Origin: Paractinoplanes lichenicola
GTDB taxonomy: Bacteria; Actinomycetota; Actinomycetes; Mycobacteriales; Micromonosporaceae
Direction: 5' to 3'
DNA length: 64,000 nucleotides
NCBI RefSeq assembly: GCF_016785085.1
Contig: NZ_JAENHO010000006.1
Span: forward strand, 124,001-188,000
Under the pieces are notes generated by a model. It searched no databases and was not told the origin of the DNA. It saw only the letters and a program-made list of their open reading frames with translations. The position numbers and the translations under genes are program-made. The stretch's first letter is position 1. Every line of letters begins with the position of its first letter. Of the stretch, positions 51,823 through 60,866 are shown in pieces.

Positions 51823-51848
51823 AAGCCGGAACCCGAAGATCCCGGCTT
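51823..51848 (-). terminator. Terminator downstream of mdh
   Basis: AAGCCGG (51823-51829) pairs with CCGGCTT (51842-51848). Read on the mdh strand it is followed by a run of T, the pattern of an intrinsic terminator, 17 bp beyond the stop. Confidence 0.75.
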
Positions 51849-51864
51849 GACCCAACGCAGACGA

Positions 51865-52815
51865 TCAGAGGTTCGCGACGTCCGCCTGCTTGGCGCGGAC
51901 GGCTTCCGCGGCCTCCTTGAGGCCGGCGATCTCGGTGTCGGTGAGCTTGTCCTCGACGACCTTCTTGATGCCCTCGGCGCCGATCTGGGCCTCGACACCC
52001 AGGTAGACGCCGGAGATGCCGTACTCGCCCTCGACCCAGGCGCAGACCGGCAGCACGGCGCCGGAGTCCTCGACGACGGCCTTGGCCATGCGGGCGGCCG
52101 CGGCGGAGGGCGCGTAGTACGCCGAGCCGGTCTTGAGCAGCGCGACGACCTCGGCGCCACCGTTGCGGGTGCGGACGACGAGCTCCTCGATCTTGTCGGC
52201 CGGGAGCAGGTCGGACAGCGGCTTGCCGTCGACGGTGCAGCGCGACGGGACCGGGACCATGGTGTCGCCGTGCGAGCCGAGCGTGAGCGCCTTGACGCTC
52301 TTGACCGGCACGCCGAGCGTCTCGGCGATCGAGTTGGTGAAGCGGGCGGTGTCGAGCACGCCGGCCTGGCCGAAGACCCTGTTCTTGGGGAACTGCGTGG
52401 CCAGCTGGGCCAGCGCGGTCATCTCGTCGACCGGGTTCGACACCACGATGACGACGGCGTTGGGGGCGTACTTGGCGATGTTCTCGGCGACCTGGCGGAC
52501 GATCTTGGCGTTGACCTCGAGCAGGTCCATGCGGCTCATGCCCGGCTTGCGGGGCAGGCCGGCGGTCACGACGACGACGTCGGAGCCCTCGATGGCCTCG
52601 TAGCCCTCGCCGTTGACGCCCGTGGTGACGCCGACGATCTTGGTCTCGAAGCCCTCGATCGGGCGGGACTGGTTCATGTCGAGGGCCAGGCCCGCGGGCT
52701 TGCCGTCGATGATGTCGGTGAGCACCACGGTCTCGAAGATGTCGTACTCGGCCAGGCGCTGCGCGGTCGTCGAGCCGTAGAAACCGGCACCTACGACGGT
52801 TACCTTCTTGCCCAT
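51865..52815 (-). CDS. mdh: Malate dehydrogenase (LDH-like class)
   Basis: 316 residues. Rossmann VTVVGAGFYGSTTAQRL, cofactor-region LTDIIDGKPAGLALD, MDLLEVNAKIV and VVSNPVDEM, and the catalytic His in LGSHGDTMVP. Interconverts malate and oxaloacetate in the TCA cycle. Length and motifs fit the LDH-like bacterial MDH. ATG 52815. It lies alone with its own terminator, 88 bp from the pentapeptide-repeat gene. Confidence 0.96.
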   Translation of the reverse strand: MGKKVTVVGAGFYGSTTAQRLAEYDIFETVVLTDIIDGKPAGLALDMNQSRPIEGFETKIVGVTTGVNGEGYEAIEGSDVVVVTAGLPRKPGMSRMDLLEVNAKIVRQVAENIAKYAPNAVVIVVSNPVDEMTALAQLATQFPKNRVFGQAGVLDTARFTNSIAETLGVPVKSVKALTLGSHGDTMVPVPSRCTVDGKPLSDLLPADKIEELVVRTRNGGAEVVALLKTGSAYYAPSAAAARMAKAVVEDSGAVLPVCAWVEGEYGISGVYLGVEAQIGAEGIKKVVEDKLTDTEIAGLKEAAEAVRAKQADVANL

Positions 52816-52903
52816 AGCACTTCCACTCCCAGTCTCGGCCGCATTTTTTCGGACCGTATCAGTCGGTTAACGGCGTATTACCGGCCGGTCGCCTCAACGC
52901 GAG

Positions 52904-53497
52904 TTAAGCCACTGTCGCGCCGTGTGCGGTGGCGAACCGCACTGCCTGGCCGATGTCGATGGTGGCGCCGGTGAGGTCGACTCCGCGCAGCTCGACCCCG
53001 TCGAGGTCGGCACCCCGCAGGTCGGCGCCCTTGAGGATGGCGTCGGTGAGCCGGGCATGGGACAGGTCGGCGTCGCGCAGGTCGGCCCGCGAGAGGTCGG
53101 CGCCCATCAGGTCGGCCTCCCGCAACCGTAGTCCGCCCAGCGCGGCGCCGGTCAGATTCTGTCCGCTCAGCGAGACGAAGCCCCAGTCGCCGCCGGTAAC
53201 GCGAAGAGGGCGCAGCCCGCAGTCGATGAACTGCGAGCCGGTCAGCTTGCAGTCGGTCAGCTCGGCGTCGAAGAACGAGCAGCGCTGCAGCGTCGACTGC
53301 ATGATCGCCACCCGTTCCAGGACGGCCGCGTTGAACCGGACGTTGCCGAAGGTGCAGTTGGTGAAGACGCAGCCGGTGAGCCGCGCCTCCGACCAGTCGA
53401 CGTCGTGGAACGCGCAGTCCTCGTACCGGGCACCGACGACCTCTTCCAGGGCCCAGTCGCGGCCGCGGAAGGTGGTGTCCTGGACGAGGTCCTCCAT
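52904..53497 (-). CDS. Pentapeptide-repeat protein
   Basis: 197 residues. About two dozen A(D/N)LXX-type pentapeptides, densest from residue 125 to 180 (ALGGLRLREADLMGADLSRADLRDADLSHARL), form a right-handed quadrilateral beta-helix. Some of these mimic DNA and bind gyrase, but that cannot be predicted here; many have no known role. It follows purH by 1 bp in the same direction, so it is probably cotranscribed. Confidence 0.9.
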   Translation of the reverse strand: MEDLVQDTTFRGRDWALEEVVGARYEDCAFHDVDWSEARLTGCVFTNCTFGNVRFNAAVLERVAIMQSTLQRCSFFDAELTDCKLTGSQFIDCGLRPLRVTGGDWGFVSLSGQNLTGAALGGLRLREADLMGADLSRADLRDADLSHARLTDAILKGADLRGADLDGVELRGVDLTGATIDIGQAVRFATAHGATVA

Positions 53498-53498
53498 G

Positions 53499-55067
53499 TC
53501 AGCCGTGGAAGAAGTGCCGCGTGCCGGTCAGATAGACGGTGACGCCGGCCTTCGTCGCGGCCTCGATCACCTGGTCGTCCCGGATCGAGCCGCCCGGCTG
53601 CACGACGGCCTTGACGCCCGCCGCGATCAGCACCTCGAGCCCGTCGGGGAACGGGAAGAACGCGTCGGAGGCGGCCACGCTGCCCTTGGCCCGGTCGGCG
53701 CCGGCCCGGTTGACCGCGAGGTGCGCGGCGTCGACCCGGTTGACCTGGCCCATGCCGACCCCGACGGTCGCGCCGTCGTGCGCCAGCAGGATCGCGTTGC
53801 TCTTCACGCTGCGGATGGCCCGCCAGGCGAACGCCAGGTCGGCCAGGTCGTCGGCAGTGGCGGGCTCGCCGGTGGCCAGCGTCCAGTTGGCCGGGTCGTC
53901 GCCGGGGGCGTCGACGCGGTCGGCCGTCTGCACCAGCATGCCGCCGCCGACCTGCTTGACCTCGGCCTGCGCGGGATCCCAGGCGGGGGCGATCAGCACG
54001 CGCAGCTTCTTCTTGGCCCGGAAGATGTCGAGCGCGGCCTCCTCGTAGGCCGGGGCCACGATCACCTCGGTGAAGATGCCGTCGAGCTGCTTGGCCAGCG
54101 CCTCGGTGACGACGCGGTTGGCCGCGATGACGCCGCCGAACGCCGAGACGGGGTCGCAGTCGTTGGCTTTGCGGTGCGCGTCGGCGATGTCGGCGCCGAC
54201 CGCGATGCCGCACGGGTTGGCGTGCTTGATGATGGCCACGCAGGGCTCGGCGAAGTCGTTGGCGCTGCGCCAGGCGGCGTCCGCGTCGACGTAGTTGTTG
54301 AACGACAGCTCGCCGCCGTGCACCAGCTCGGCCTGGGCCAGCCCGGCCGGCGCGTTCGGGTCGGCGTAGAGCGCGGCCTGCTGATGCGGGTTCTCCCCGT
54401 AGCGCAGGGTGCTCTGCTTCTTCAGCGCGATGCCGGTGAACCCGGCGAAGCCGGCCTCCTCGACCAGCGTCGTCGCCGTCCAGCTGGCCACGGCCACGTC
54501 GTACTCGGCGATGTCGGCGAAGGCCCGGGCCGCCAGCACCTTGCGCTGGGCCAGCGTGAAGCCGCCGTTCTCCAGGGCCTCCGAGACCAGCCCGTACGCC
54601 TTCACGGCCGTGACCACGGCCACCGAGGGGTGATTCTTCGCGGCCGCGCGCACCATGGCCGGGCCGCCGATGTCGATCTGCTCGACGCACTCGTCGACGC
54701 TCGCGCCCGACGCCACCGTCTGCGTGAACGGGTAGAGGTTGCTGACCAGCAGGTCGAACGGCGCGATGTCGAGCTCGGCGAGCTGCGCGGCGTGGGTGTC
54801 GAGCCGCAGGTCGGCCAGCAGCCCGGCGTGCACGCGGGGGTGCAGGGTCTTGACCCGGCCGTCGAGGGTCTCGGGGAAGCCGGTGAGCTGCTCGACCCGG
54901 GTCACCGGGACGCCCGCGGCCTCGACCGTCGAGGCGGTCGAGCCGGTGGAGACGATCTCGACGCCGGCGGCGGAGAGCGCCCGGGCCAGCTCGACGAGGC
55001 CGGTCTTGTCGTACACGCTCAGCAGCGCCCGCTTGATCGGGCGGCGGCCCTCGCCGGGAAGCGTCAT
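53499..55067 (-). CDS. purH: Bifunctional AICAR transformylase/IMP cyclohydrolase
   Basis: 522 residues. The N-terminal MGS-like IMP cyclohydrolase domain reads IKRALLSVYDKTGLVELARAL and VKTLHPRVHAGLL; the transformylase domain has LRYGENPHQ, ANPCGIAV, SDAFFPFPDGLE and a C-terminal TGTRHFFHG. It does the last two steps of purine synthesis. Overlaps purN by 4 bp upstream (ATGA). Confidence 0.98.
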   Translation of the reverse strand: MTLPGEGRRPIKRALLSVYDKTGLVELARALSAAGVEIVSTGSTASTVEAAGVPVTRVEQLTGFPETLDGRVKTLHPRVHAGLLADLRLDTHAAQLAELDIAPFDLLVSNLYPFTQTVASGASVDECVEQIDIGGPAMVRAAAKNHPSVAVVTAVKAYGLVSEALENGGFTLAQRKVLAARAFADIAEYDVAVASWTATTLVEEAGFAGFTGIALKKQSTLRYGENPHQQAALYADPNAPAGLAQAELVHGGELSFNNYVDADAAWRSANDFAEPCVAIIKHANPCGIAVGADIADAHRKANDCDPVSAFGGVIAANRVVTEALAKQLDGIFTEVIVAPAYEEAALDIFRAKKKLRVLIAPAWDPAQAEVKQVGGGMLVQTADRVDAPGDDPANWTLATGEPATADDLADLAFAWRAIRSVKSNAILLAHDGATVGVGMGQVNRVDAAHLAVNRAGADRAKGSVAASDAFFPFPDGLEVLIAAGVKAVVQPGGSIRDDQVIEAATKAGVTVYLTGTRHFFHG

Positions 55068-55681
55068 GGAATGCGTACCTTCCTGTTCTCGATGGTCCAG
55101 CCCTCGCGCACCAGGCGGCCGACGAAGTCGACCAGCTGGGCCCGCTCGGCCACCTTGATCCGCTCGGTCAGCGTGTCCTCCGTGTCGTCGTCGAGCACGG
55201 GCACAGCGACCTGGGCGATGATCGGTCCGGTGTCGACGCCGGCGTCGACGAAGAAGAGGGTCGCCCCGGCCAGCTTGACGCCGTAGGCGAGCGCGTCGCG
55301 CGGGCCGTGGATGCCGGGGAACGACGGCAGCAGCGCGTTGTGCGTGTTGATGTAACGGTCGCCGAACGCGGCCAGGAAGTGGGGCCCGACCAGCTTGAGG
55401 AAGCCGGCCGAGACGATCAGGTCGGGCTTGAACTCGGCGACGTGGGCGGCGAGGGCGGCATCCCAGTCGTCACGCGTCTCGTACGCCTTCACCGAATCGA
55501 CGAAGGTCGGCACTCCCGCGGCGGCGGCGCGGTCGAGGCCGGCGATGCCGTCACGGTCGGCGCCCACGGCCACGACCTGCGCGCCGTAGGCGGGGTCGGC
55601 GGAGGCGTCGAGCAGGGCCTGCAGGTTGCTGCCCGAGCCGGAGACGAGGACGACCAGGCGGGCGGGCGCGGGGTCGGTCAC
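55064..55681 (-). CDS. purN: Phosphoribosylglycinamide formyltransferase
   Basis: 205 residues. Formyl-THF-dependent third step of purine synthesis. VLVSGSGSNLQALLDA is the phosphate-binding loop, INTHNALLPSFPGIHGP the active-site Asn-x-His region and VDAGVDTGPIIAQ the catalytic Asp. ATG 55681. It starts the leftward purN-purH-pentapeptide unit. Confidence 0.97.
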   Translation of the reverse strand: MTDPAPARLVVLVSGSGSNLQALLDASADPAYGAQVVAVGADRDGIAGLDRAAAAGVPTFVDSVKAYETRDDWDAALAAHVAEFKPDLIVSAGFLKLVGPHFLAAFGDRYINTHNALLPSFPGIHGPRDALAYGVKLAGATLFFVDAGVDTGPIIAQVAVPVLDDDTEDTLTERIKVAERAQLVDFVGRLVREGWTIENRKVRIP

Positions 55682-55823
55682 CCGGAAACCCTATCGCCGG
55701 TATCCCGATCAACCGACATCGGGTGGGCCGTAGGGCAGGCGAAACGGCTGATCATCGGTTACGCTGCCGGTCCTTCTAGATATGTTCGAAGACTTTCTCC
55801 GTACGCCGTAAAGGAAGAATCTC

Positions 55824-56174
55824 GTGACGACACCTCCGCCCCCTTACTACGGTCCGCCCGGAGGCGACCCGGTCGGTCAGCCGCAGGGTCAGCAGAACAC
55901 CTTCGGCCTCGTCGGCATGATCGTGGGCATCATCTCGATCCCGCTCGCCTGCTGCGCCTGGATCGGCATGATCGTCGGCATCGTCGGCGGCGTGTTCAGC
56001 TACCTCGGCCTGCAGAAGGCGAACCAGGGTCTGGCCAGCAACCGCAGCCAGGCCAAGGCCGGCCTCATCTGCTCGATCGTCGGCGTGGTGCTGGGCCTCG
56101 TGGTGCTCATCCTGAGCATCTGGGCCAACACCTTCGACTGGCAGACTTGGATCGACCAGAACAGCACCAACTGA
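55824..56174 (+). CDS. DUF4190-type small membrane protein
   Basis: 116 residues: a Pro/Gln/Gly-rich N-terminal tail (about 1-28) and two membrane helices forming the DUF4190 hairpin, MIVGIISIPLACCAWIGMIVGIV and ICSIVGVVLGLVVLILSIW. GTG 55824 follows AAAGGAAGAA. Function unknown. It is alone, converging on the perM-like gene. Confidence 0.85.
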   Translation: MTTPPPPYYGPPGGDPVGQPQGQQNTFGLVGMIVGIISIPLACCAWIGMIVGIVGGVFSYLGLQKANQGLASNRSQAKAGLICSIVGVVLGLVVLILSIWANTFDWQTWIDQNSTN

Positions 56175-56215
56175 TTCTGCGGCACGTCACGGCGGGTCGG
56201 CGCGGGGTGTGCGCC

Positions 56216-56293
56216 GGCCCGTCATGCTTTGGCGAAGAGCTGGTCCGTCAGGCTTTGGCGAAGAGCCGGCCCGTCATGCTTTGGCGAAGAGCT
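56216..56293. repeat. 26-bp x3 tandem repeat at the end of the PerM-like gene
   Basis: Three head-to-tail 26-bp copies: 56216-56241, 56242-56267 (one CAT changed to CAG) and 56268-56293. The third copy is the true gene end (stop at 56274-56276); the other two repeat its last five codons and stop (LFAKA) downstream. Confidence 0.85.
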
Positions 56294-57722
56294 TGGTGCC
56301 GGCCGCGCCCAGCGCCACCGAGACGCCGAGCACCGCGGTCGCGACCAGGCCGACCGTCCACGGGTCGGGACCGATGGTGGCCAGCCGGCCGTCGCCCAGC
56401 GACCCGCCGGAGACGTGGGCCAGCAGGCCCAGCACCAGCCCGGCGACGGGGCCCGCGAGCAGGCCGCCGCCGATGACCAGCGGCCAGGCCGGGGCGCCCT
56501 TCTCGTCGTCGGCGCGCGCCTCGCGGGTCAGGCGCAGCATGAGCAGCCAGCCCGCGGCCAGGCCGGCCAGCACGGGCAGGGCCAGCAGCAGGGCGCCGGT
56601 CGCCCCCATCGGGCCGTTGGGCAGCCCGGCCAGCAGCGGCAGGGTCGGCAGCGGGCCCACGGTGACCTCGGTCAGCCGGATCACCGAGCCGGTGCCGAGC
56701 GCGAAGCCGGGCCCGAGCAGATAGGCCGCCGCCCAGATCACGCCGTTCACCCCGTACGCGAGGCTGACCAGCGTGATGCCCGCCTGGCCGGCCACGCCGG
56801 TGCGATAGGCCGAGATCATGTCGGCCGCCTGACCACCGCCGATCGCCACCGAGAGCCCGGTGACGGCGGCCCCGGCGGCCACCACGAGCAGGGCCGCGAC
56901 CACACCCGTACGCAACCCGTGGCGCAGCGCGGCGGGCAGGCGCCGGGCCCAGACGCTGAGCGCGTCGGTGCCCCGCAGCGAGCCGACCAGCGAGCCCAGG
57001 CCACCGATCACGAAGAAGTTGAGCGCCGCCCGGGCCGGGGTGACCTCGGTGCCGCGCCCGTCGACCAGCAGCGCGCAGACCGAGCCGAGCAGCGAATAGC
57101 CCAGGGCGATGGCGAAGGCCACGGAGACAGCACGCGCGGTCGAGCCCGTACGGCGGGCGCCGACGGCCCGGGTGACGTGCAGCCCGGCCCGGTTGAGCCG
57201 CCAGGCGATGAGCATGCTGAGCAGCAGCGGGGCCAGGCCGAGGGAGCCGATCGAGGTGCCGATGGGCACGCCGTGGCCGAGCAGCCAGCCGGCCAGGCCC
57301 GCGTGGGCCGCGCCGAGCAGGCCGCCGCTGCCCTCGAGCGTACGGGCGAGGCCGATGACCACGGCGACCGGAAGATAGGACAGCAGGGCGGCCCAGAGCG
57401 TGGCGAAGGCGGCCGCTATCGGGAGCGGGGCCCGGCGCTGGGGACGCTGCGGCGGGCGGCGCTGGGTGGGCAGCTTGACCGTCTCGCGGTCGGCCAGCAC
57501 CTTCTCGTCGACCAGGACGGTGCGCTGCTCCTTGGCCTCGGCCGCGTCCACGTCGTCGACTTCGATCGCGCCGGTGGGCCGATCAATGCTTTCAGTGGGG
57601 CGGTCGATGCCCTCGGTGGGGCGCCGCACGTCGACCGGCACCGTCTCGCGGGCGACCGCCGCCGCCTCGGCGACCGCGTACGGGTCGTCCGAGTCGCCGG
57701 GGCGGTCGGGAGTGGTCGGCAT
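56274..57722 (-). CDS. PerM/DUF6350-family membrane protein (cell division-associated)
   Basis: 482 residues: an acidic, Thr/Pro-rich cytosolic N-terminus (about 1-95) containing two TEGIDRPTES-like direct repeats, then about ten hydrophobic helices. In actinobacteria this family sits between pur and suc genes as here; the mycobacterial homologue PerM is linked to persistence and cell division. No catalytic motif. ATG 57722. The last codons are tandemly duplicated beyond the stop. Confidence 0.82.
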   Translation of the reverse strand: MPTTPDRPGDSDDPYAVAEAAAVARETVPVDVRRPTEGIDRPTESIDRPTGAIEVDDVDAAEAKEQRTVLVDEKVLADRETVKLPTQRRPPQRPQRRAPLPIAAAFATLWAALLSYLPVAVVIGLARTLEGSGGLLGAAHAGLAGWLLGHGVPIGTSIGSLGLAPLLLSMLIAWRLNRAGLHVTRAVGARRTGSTARAVSVAFAIALGYSLLGSVCALLVDGRGTEVTPARAALNFFVIGGLGSLVGSLRGTDALSVWARRLPAALRHGLRTGVVAALLVVAAGAAVTGLSVAIGGGQAADMISAYRTGVAGQAGITLVSLAYGVNGVIWAAAYLLGPGFALGTGSVIRLTEVTVGPLPTLPLLAGLPNGPMGATGALLLALPVLAGLAAGWLLMLRLTREARADDEKGAPAWPLVIGGGLLAGPVAGLVLGLLAHVSGGSLGDGRLATIGPDPWTVGLVATAVLGVSVALGAAGTKLFAKA

Positions 57723-57835
57723 CGCCGCCTACTTTTGCACGCCGGAGGCGGGTCGGCGACGCAGACAGGACGGCGCGCCGTCAATCGGGTCGCACGGACC
57801 CGGACGACGGCGCGCCGATCGCATGGCGTGCAGCG

Positions 57836-58717
57836 TCAGCTCATGATCTCGCGCATGAGCCGGGCGGTCTCGCTCGGCGTCTTGCCGACCTTGACGCCCG
57901 CGGCCTCGAGGGCCTCCTTCTTGGCGTCCGCGGTGCCCGCGGAGCCCGAGATGATCGCGCCGGCGTGACCCATGGTCTTGCCGGGCGGGGCGGTGAAGCC
58001 GGCGATGTAGCCGACCACCGGCTTGGTGACGTTCGCCTTGATGAACTCGGCCGCCCGCTCCTCGGCGTCGCCGCCGATCTCACCGATCATGACGATGGCG
58101 TCGGTCTCGGGGTCGTCCTGGAACGCCTTGAGCGCGTCGATGTGCGTGGTGCCGATGACCGGATCGCCACCGATGCCGACCGCGGTCGAGAAGCCGAAGT
58201 CACGCAGCTCGTACATCAGCTGGTAGGTCAGCGTGCCGCTCTTGCTGACCAGGCCGATGCGGCCGCCCGGGGTGATGTCGGCCGGGATGATGCCGGCGTT
58301 GCTGGCGCCCGGCGAGGCGATGCCCGGGCAGTTCGGGCCGATGATCCGGGTCTTCTGCCCCCGGTCCACGTTGTAGGCCCAGGCGGACGCGCTGTCCTGC
58401 ACGGGGACGCCCTCGGTGATGACGACGGCCAGCGGGATCTCGGCGTCGATCGCCTCGACGATCGCGGCCTTGGTGAACGCCGGCGGCACGAAGATGACCG
58501 ACACGTCGGCGCCGGTCTCCTTCATGGCCTCGGCCACCGACGCGAACACCGGCAGCGACGTGCCGTCGAAGTCGACGGTCGTGCCGGCCTTGCGCGGGTT
58601 CACGCCGCCGACCACGTTGGTGCCCGCGGCCAGCATGCGCCGGGTGTGCTTGGAGCCTTCGGAGCCGGTCATGCCCTGGACGATGACCTTGGATTCCTTG
58701 GTGAGCCAGATCGCCAT
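57836..58717 (-). CDS. sucD: Succinyl-CoA synthetase alpha subunit
   Basis: 293 residues: CoA-binding N-terminal domain (VIVQGMTGSEGSKHTRRML), nucleotide loop and the phospho-His in GHAGAIISGSAG near the end. Makes GTP/ATP from succinyl-CoA. ATG 58717 is used; a GTG at 58726, overlapping the sucC stop (GTGA), is an alternative adding three residues. Downstream of sucC in one unit. Confidence 0.96.
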   Translation of the reverse strand: MAIWLTKESKVIVQGMTGSEGSKHTRRMLAAGTNVVGGVNPRKAGTTVDFDGTSLPVFASVAEAMKETGADVSVIFVPPAFTKAAIVEAIDAEIPLAVVITEGVPVQDSASAWAYNVDRGQKTRIIGPNCPGIASPGASNAGIIPADITPGGRIGLVSKSGTLTYQLMYELRDFGFSTAVGIGGDPVIGTTHIDALKAFQDDPETDAIVMIGEIGGDAEERAAEFIKANVTKPVVGYIAGFTAPPGKTMGHAGAIISGSAGTADAKKEALEAAGVKVGKTPSETARLMREIMS

Positions 58718-58722
58718 GAAAG

Positions 58723-59901
58723 TCACTTCCCCGCAAACGCGAGCTCGGCGGCCCGCGCGGCCGCACCATCCATCGTGTCTACTCGCTCGACCAGCGGGTT
58801 GTTCGCGCCGTCGAGAATGGCCCGGCCGGCCTCGGCGTTGTTGCCGTCGAGACGCACCACGAGCGGCTTGGTGACCTGCTCGCCGCGCTCACCGAGCAGG
58901 GCGAGGGCCTGAATGATGCCGTTGGCGACCTCGTCGCAGGCGGTGATGCCGCCGAAGACGTTGACGAAGACCGACTTCACGGCGGGGTCGCCGAGCACGA
59001 TCTCGAGGCCGTTCGCCATCACCTGGGCGCTGGCGCCGCCGCCGATGTCGAGGAAGTTCGCCGGCTTGACGTTGCCGTGCTGCTCACCCGCGTACGCCAC
59101 CACGTCGAGGGTCGACATGACCAGGCCGGCACCGTTGCCGATGATGCCGACCTCGCCGTCCAGCTTCACGTAGTTGAGGTTCTTGGCCTTGGCCGCCTGC
59201 TCCAGCGGGTCGACCGCGGACTGGTCGACCAGCGCCTCGTGGTCGGGGTGCCGGAACGACGCGTTCTCGTCCAGGGTGATCTTGGCGTCGAGCAGGAGCA
59301 CCCGGCCGTCGCCCACCTTGGCCAGCGGGTTGACCTCGACCAGGGTGGCGTCCTCGGCGACGAAGGCCTGCCACAGCTTGACCGCGATCTCGACGATCTG
59401 GTCGGCGACCTCGGCCGGATACTGCGCGGCGGCGACGATCTCGCGGGCCTTGGCCTCGTCGACACCCTTGCTGGCGTCGATGGCGATCTTGGCGACCCGG
59501 TCCGGCTGCTCCTCGGCGACCGTCTCGATCTCCATGCCGCCGGCGACGCTGGCGATGCAGAGGAACGTACGGTTGGCCCGGTCGAGCAGGTAGGAGAAGT
59601 AGTACTCCTCCTTGATGTCGGCCGTCTCGGCCAGCATCACCTTGTGCACCGTGTGGCCCTTGATGTCCATGCCCAGGATGTCGGTCGCCCGGGCCTCGGC
59701 CTCGTCGGCCCCGTCGGCCAGCTTGACGCCGCCCGCCTTGCCGCGACCGCCGACCTTGACCTGCGCCTTGACGACGACCTTGCCGCCGAGCCGCTCGGCG
59801 ATCGCCCGAGCCTCCTGCGGGGTCTCGGCGACGCCACCGCCCAGCACGGGCAGCCCGTGCCGTTCGAAGAGGTCGCGCCCCTGATATTCGAACAGGTCCA
59901 C
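58723..59901 (-). CDS. sucC: Succinyl-CoA synthetase beta subunit
   Basis: 392 residues with an ATP-grasp N-terminal domain (DLFEYQGRDLFERHGLPVL, VKAQVKVGGRGKAGGVKLA) and a CoA-ligase C-terminal domain (FLDIGGGASAQVMANGLEIVL, VFVNVFGGITACDEVANGI). GTG 59901 is preceded by AAGGAGA at 3 nt. Its stop overlaps a possible sucD GTG. Upstream readings to 60390 are without a ribosome site and rejected. Confidence 0.97.
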   Translation of the reverse strand: MDLFEYQGRDLFERHGLPVLGGGVAETPQEARAIAERLGGKVVVKAQVKVGGRGKAGGVKLADGADEAEARATDILGMDIKGHTVHKVMLAETADIKEEYYFSYLLDRANRTFLCIASVAGGMEIETVAEEQPDRVAKIAIDASKGVDEAKAREIVAAAQYPAEVADQIVEIAVKLWQAFVAEDATLVEVNPLAKVGDGRVLLLDAKITLDENASFRHPDHEALVDQSAVDPLEQAAKAKNLNYVKLDGEVGIIGNGAGLVMSTLDVVAYAGEQHGNVKPANFLDIGGGASAQVMANGLEIVLGDPAVKSVFVNVFGGITACDEVANGIIQALALLGERGEQVTKPLVVRLDGNNAEAGRAILDGANNPLVERVDTMDGAAARAAELAFAGK

Positions 59902-60272
59902 GTGTCTCCTTTCGCTCGCGACGCCATGCGCCGGCAAGCCGCACCGCCCGCGTCCCGACCTGTGTGCACGGCTGCCTCTTGAGCGGCGTCGCCGGCGTGA
60001 AGAATGTCCGGCCCTGCGGGCCTTCATTCGCAGACTAGCGACCTGGGCACCCACTCCGAAGGCGCGGGTGCGCGGTGTGCAAGACCACACACCCGAGGCG
60101 CCTGGGACACGTGGGGCGGGGGTGCTCGCGCGGGCCGGCAAAATTCCCCGAATCGGCGCGTAACCAGCCCCGTAGGGCGTCGTTGAGTGTGGTGTCGGAG
60201 CGCTACGGCGGGCCGGCTGGCAAGCGGCCGATGCCCTGTCGGTCGAGGGGTGGCGGCGGGGCATCGTGCATA
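59902..60272. other. Intergenic region upstream of sucC
   Basis: About 370 bp without a supportable gene; it must hold the sucCD promoter. A GTGTGCAAGACCACACAC stretch near 60076 is weakly self-complementary. Small open frames here have no ribosome site or coding look. The end of the B12-protein transcript lies at its right. Confidence 0.6.
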
Positions 60273-60309
60273 GAGAGGCCGGACGTGTGAGGGGTGCGTC
60301 CGGCCTCTC
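60273..60309 (-). terminator. Terminator downstream of the B12-binding protein gene
   Basis: GAGAGGCCGGAC (60273-60284) and its exact complement (60298-60309) form a 12-bp stem with a 13-nt loop, 45 bp beyond the stop at 60354. Confidence 0.75.
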
Positions 60310-60353
60310 CCCCTGCCCGGCCCTTCGCCTACCGGACGAGTAGGGACGGCTGG

Positions 60354-60758
60354 TCAGGCCACCGGCGAACTCACATTGGCGCGTACCCATTCGATGATGG
60401 CCGCGGTAGTGGCGCCGGGAGTGAAAATGCGGGCCACTCCGAGCTTTTCCAATTCGGCGATGTCGTCGGCCGGAATGATGCCCCCGCCGAATACGACGAT
60501 GTCGGCCGCGTCACGTTCCGCCAACAGTGCAATTACTCGGCGGAACAATGTCATGTGCGCGCCGGACAAGACGGACAAACCGATCGCGTCGGCGTCCTCC
60601 TGAATTGCGGTCTCGACGATCTGCTCGGGCGTCTGATGCAGGCCGGTGTAGACGACCTCCATGCCCGCGTCGCGCAGCGCCCGGGCCACCACCTTGGCCC
60701 CGCGGTCGTGCCCGTCCAGCCCCGGTTTGGCGACCACGACCCTGATCCGTGCCTGCAT
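60354..60758 (-). CDS. Stand-alone cobalamin-binding domain protein
   Basis: 134 residues made almost wholly of a B12-binding Rossmann domain: VVAKPGLDGHDRGAKVVARAL has the DxHxxG cobalt-ligand motif, and LSVLSGAHM and VFGGGIIPADDI the other contacts. It resembles the small subunit of acyl-CoA mutases such as methylmalonyl- or hydroxyisobutyryl-CoA mutase. ATG 60758 has GGAGGGG 5 nt upstream. A large mutase subunit is not in the window, so the partner must be elsewhere. Confidence 0.88.
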   Translation of the reverse strand: MQARIRVVVAKPGLDGHDRGAKVVARALRDAGMEVVYTGLHQTPEQIVETAIQEDADAIGLSVLSGAHMTLFRRVIALLAERDAADIVVFGGGIIPADDIAELEKLGVARIFTPGATTAAIIEWVRANVSSPVA

Positions 60759-60866
60759 CCTGACCCCTCCGAGCGCCGACGCGATGCCACCTGAACCAAC
60801 GTTAACCCGCCCGCGGTTCCCGGGGTAGCGCCGTCGCGAACCCGTGATCACCTGCGGTAACGGCAA

